This document shows positions 62,435-64,000 of a DNA stretch of 64,000 nucleotides, one piece after another; within the stretch, counting starts at the first letter, position 1, and every line of letters starts with the position of its first letter. Under the pieces are notes generated by a model that ran no database searches, was not told where the DNA came from, and saw nothing but the letters and a program-made list of their open reading frames with translations. Source of the stretch: a virus; IMG/VR virus record IMGVR_UViG_3300023110_001422, positions 33,866 through 97,865 of that record. One strand, given 5' to 3'. The position numbers were made by a program, and so were the translations under genes.

Positions 62435-63601
62435 ATGTCAGAACTACTAGAAAGTCGCTGGCAGGATACCAAAACTGCACTTTTAGAAGGCCTAAATGGT
62501 AACAAAAAGGCTGTAATGGCAAGTACTCTAGAAAACACACGCAAGTGGTTGAATGAGACTGCAACAGCAGGTGCTACAAGTGCCGGTAATGTCGCAACTC
62601 TAAACAGAGTTATCCTACCAGTAATCAGAAGGGTTATGCCTACTGTGATCGCAAACGAATTGGTTGGTGTACAACCAATGACTGGTCCAGTTGGTCAGAT
62701 CCACACATTAAGAGTACGTTACGCAGATTCATCTGATGGTAACGAAGTTGGTGAAGAAGCATTATCACCGTTCAAGATCGCGGCGGCCTATTCAGGTAAC
62801 GCTACAGATGCTACTCCAGCAGGTTCCGCTACTGCGGCACTTGAAGGTGCGGCTGGTAAGCGTATGTCGATTCAAATCTTGAAACAAACTGTCGAAGCGA
62901 AAACTCGTAAGTTGAGTGCTCGTTGGACGTTTGAAGCGGCTCAAGATGCTCAAGCACAGCAAGGTATCGATATTGAGGCTGAAATTATGGCGGCTTTAGC
63001 ACAAGAAATTACTGCTGAAATCGACCAAGAAGTTCTTGCTTCATTACGTGCATTGGCTGGTACGCAAAACCAACAGTCATATGACCAAACAGCGGTATCA
63101 GGTACTGCAACATTCGTAGGTGACGAACACGCGGCTTTGGCTGTGATGATCAACCGTGTTGCTAACACTATCGCTCAGCGTACACGTAGAGGCGCTGGTA
63201 ACTACGCAGTAGTTTCACCACACGCTTTAACTGTTCTTCAATCAGCAACAACTTCAGCGTTCGCAAGAACAACTGAAGGTACTTTTGAAGCACCAACAAA
63301 CACTAAAATGGTTGGTACTTTGAATGGTGCTATGAAGATTTACGTTGATTCATATGCAAACGACAGTACTTCAGTACTAGTTGGCTACAAAGGTTCATCT
63401 GAGTCAGATGCTCCAGCATTCTACTGCCCATACATTCCTTTAATGTCAAGCGGTGTTGTGCTAGATCCGGCTTCATTCGAGCCAGTAGTTTCGTTCATGA
63501 CTAGATACGGTTATGTTGAGTTATCAAACACAGCATCATCTCTAGGTAATGCGGCAGACTACTTAGGTACAGTTGCTATTAGCAACGTTACTTTCTCGTA
63601 A
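62435..63601 (+). CDS. 23: Major capsid protein gp23, short form
   Basis: A 388-aa HK97-fold capsid protein. Diagnostic parts are NRVILPVIRRVMPTVIANEL, MTGPVGQIHTLRVRY, the conserved TRKLSARWTFEAAQDAQA, and AFYCPYIPLM near the end with VVSFMTRYGYVE. T4 gp23 is 521 aa, so this lacks most of the insertion domain. A likely gp21 cut site is L39-N40-E41 just before TATAGATSAG, which would remove 41 residues. AAGGAG precedes the ATG. A strong terminator follows. Confidence 0.95.
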   Translation: MSELLESRWQDTKTALLEGLNGNKKAVMASTLENTRKWLNETATAGATSAGNVATLNRVILPVIRRVMPTVIANELVGVQPMTGPVGQIHTLRVRYADSSDGNEVGEEALSPFKIAAAYSGNATDATPAGSATAALEGAAGKRMSIQILKQTVEAKTRKLSARWTFEAAQDAQAQQGIDIEAEIMAALAQEITAEIDQEVLASLRALAGTQNQQSYDQTAVSGTATFVGDEHAALAVMINRVANTIAQRTRRGAGNYAVVSPHALTVLQSATTSAFARTTEGTFEAPTNTKMVGTLNGAMKIYVDSYANDSTSVLVGYKGSSESDAPAFYCPYIPLMSSGVVLDPASFEPVVSFMTRYGYVELSNTASSLGNAADYLGTVAISNVTFS

Positions 63602-63626
63602 GCCAGAGACAGTTACTAAACTGATT

Positions 63627-63657
63627 AAAAGGGCGGACTTAGGTTCGCCCTTTTTTT
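63627..63657 (+). terminator. Intrinsic terminator after gp23
   Basis: AAAAGGGCG and CGCCCTTTT form a 9-bp stem around a 10-base loop, followed by a run of T. It lies 25 bases after the gp23 stop and closes the head operon. Confidence 0.92.
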
Positions 63658-63701
63658 ATGACTCCAATTTCTATATTTTGGTAAACTTACTACTTGCTTT
63701 T

Positions 63702-63730
63702 TTCACAAACATTTGTTATATTAGTATTAT
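63702..63730 (+). promoter_or_regulatory. Sigma70-type promoter of the gene-free 3' region
   Basis: TTCACA (63702-63707), 17-base spacer, TATTAT (63725-63730), one mismatch in each box. Start would be near 63737. It stands after the gp23 terminator, so it drives only what follows. Confidence 0.65.
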
Positions 63731-63736
63731 AAGTTG

Positions 63737-63988
63737 CAAAGGATTTAGCGGTCCGATGTATATAGTGCAAGGAAGAGGCCTTTACCAGAGGGTCGAACTT
63801 GACGGCTTAGGGGTGGTACCCAGGCATGGTTGCAGAAATGCGTTGTGTCACATTGCTCTACCGAGCGGAAGTCGGTTCCTGGGATTCAGATAGGTATCTG
63901 CGTCGAAGGGTTGTAGGTGTAACCAAGTCCTACCTATTTTGCTTATGCCTAAAAGAGGTTTATTCGGGAGACTGGATAAACCTTTTTT
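63737..63988 (+). ncRNA. Candidate stand-alone structured small RNA, about 250 nt
   Basis: This stretch lies between its own sigma70-type promoter and an intrinsic terminator and holds no credible ORF. Pairing: CCCAGG (63819-63824) with CCTGGG (63878-63883) closes a domain with a GCA-GAAA-TGC hairpin (63832-63841) and ACCGA/TCGGT (63860-63876). After it come CAGAT/ATCTG (63887-63900) and GTAGG/CCTAC (63913-63933). No motif of tRNA, tmRNA, 6S, RNase P, SRP or a riboswitch known to me was found. It could act as an antisense or protein-binding RNA during infection. The RNA call rests on promoter, structure and terminator together. Confidence 0.6.
63957..63988 (+). terminator. Intrinsic terminator of the small RNA
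   Basis: GGTTTATTC (63957-63965) pairs with GGATAAACC (63974-63982) around an 8-base loop, with TTTTTT after. Upstream A residues could extend the stem with the T run. Confidence 0.88.
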
Positions 63989-64000
63989 AATGACTAAATA

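Noticed and set aside
63573-63893. A 106-codon frame overlapping the gp23 end and the small RNA.
   Set aside because: It runs through the gp23 terminator, starts in the wrong frame inside gp23 and has no ribosome site.
63840-63900. On the minus strand, GCTCGGTAGAGC looks like a tRNA D-arm and GTTCGAC like a T-loop.
   Set aside because: The D-loop is only four bases, the acceptor and anticodon stems do not form, and spacing between the parts is wrong for a tRNA.

Overview
The window is a contiguous piece of a T4-like myovirus genome (Caudoviricetes). Nothing in it looks like chromosomal bacterial DNA. The diagnostic set is the T4 head module (portal gp20, prohead core gp67, protease gp21, scaffold gp22, capsid gp23), a baseplate/tail module (gp26, gp53, gp5, gp25, gp6), the late sigma factor gp55 and the recombination pair gp47/gp46. 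The low GC, many marine-phage-type hypothetical genes, short gp23 (388 aa) and T4-type late promoters of the form NATAAATA suggest an uncultured marine T4-like phage of the pelagiphage/cyanophage kind. No photosynthesis gene or tRNA was seen and the host cannot be fixed from this window.

Layout. (1) 1-13281 is an accessory block: four radical-SAM proteins (one cut by the window edge), four glycosyltransferase-like proteins plus a fifth possible one, two SGNH-hydrolase-like proteins, a nucleotide-sugar dehydrogenase, a methyltransferase, a small membrane protein and two unknowns. Nearly all genes overlap the next by a few bases (translational coupling). It is split into a leftward operon (13281 to 7261) behind a sigma70-type promoter, a rightward pair (5145-7266) and a second leftward operon (5084 to beyond base 1); the last two start from two interlocked, oppositely oriented late promoters. 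(2) 13331-44458, all leftward, is the tail fibre and baseplate region: three fibre proteins sharing an N-terminal domain, a giant 4928-aa virion protein, gp6, gp25, gp5, a hub-like protein, gp53-like and a gp48/gp54-like protein. (3) 44487-48880, rightward, carries gp55, gp47, gp46, a small ORF and a GIY-YIG nuclease-like protein; two near-consensus sigma70 promoters precede gp55 and gp47. (4) 48885-49350 has no gene but is dense in hairpins and is proposed as a structured RNA. (5) 49390-54264 holds two putative internal head proteins with capsid-targeting-like N termini and, on the other strand, gp26 with a small partner. (6) 54292-63601, rightward, is tape measure, portal and the head genes to gp23. 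(7) 63627-63988 holds the gp23 terminator, then a separate sigma70-type promoter, an ORF-less ~250-nt structured stretch and an intrinsic terminator: a candidate stand-alone small RNA gene.

How it works together. Host-polymerase promoters would transcribe gp55 and the recombination genes early or mid infection; gp55 would then direct polymerase to NATAAATA promoters in front of fibre, baseplate, internal-head and head genes. gp21 would mature the head, including the proposed internal proteins. The accessory block most plausibly builds or transfers a modified sugar or modifies a peptide or surface glycan. That role is inferred from families only; the substrate is unknown. All functional calls were made by reading the sequence, without database searches.
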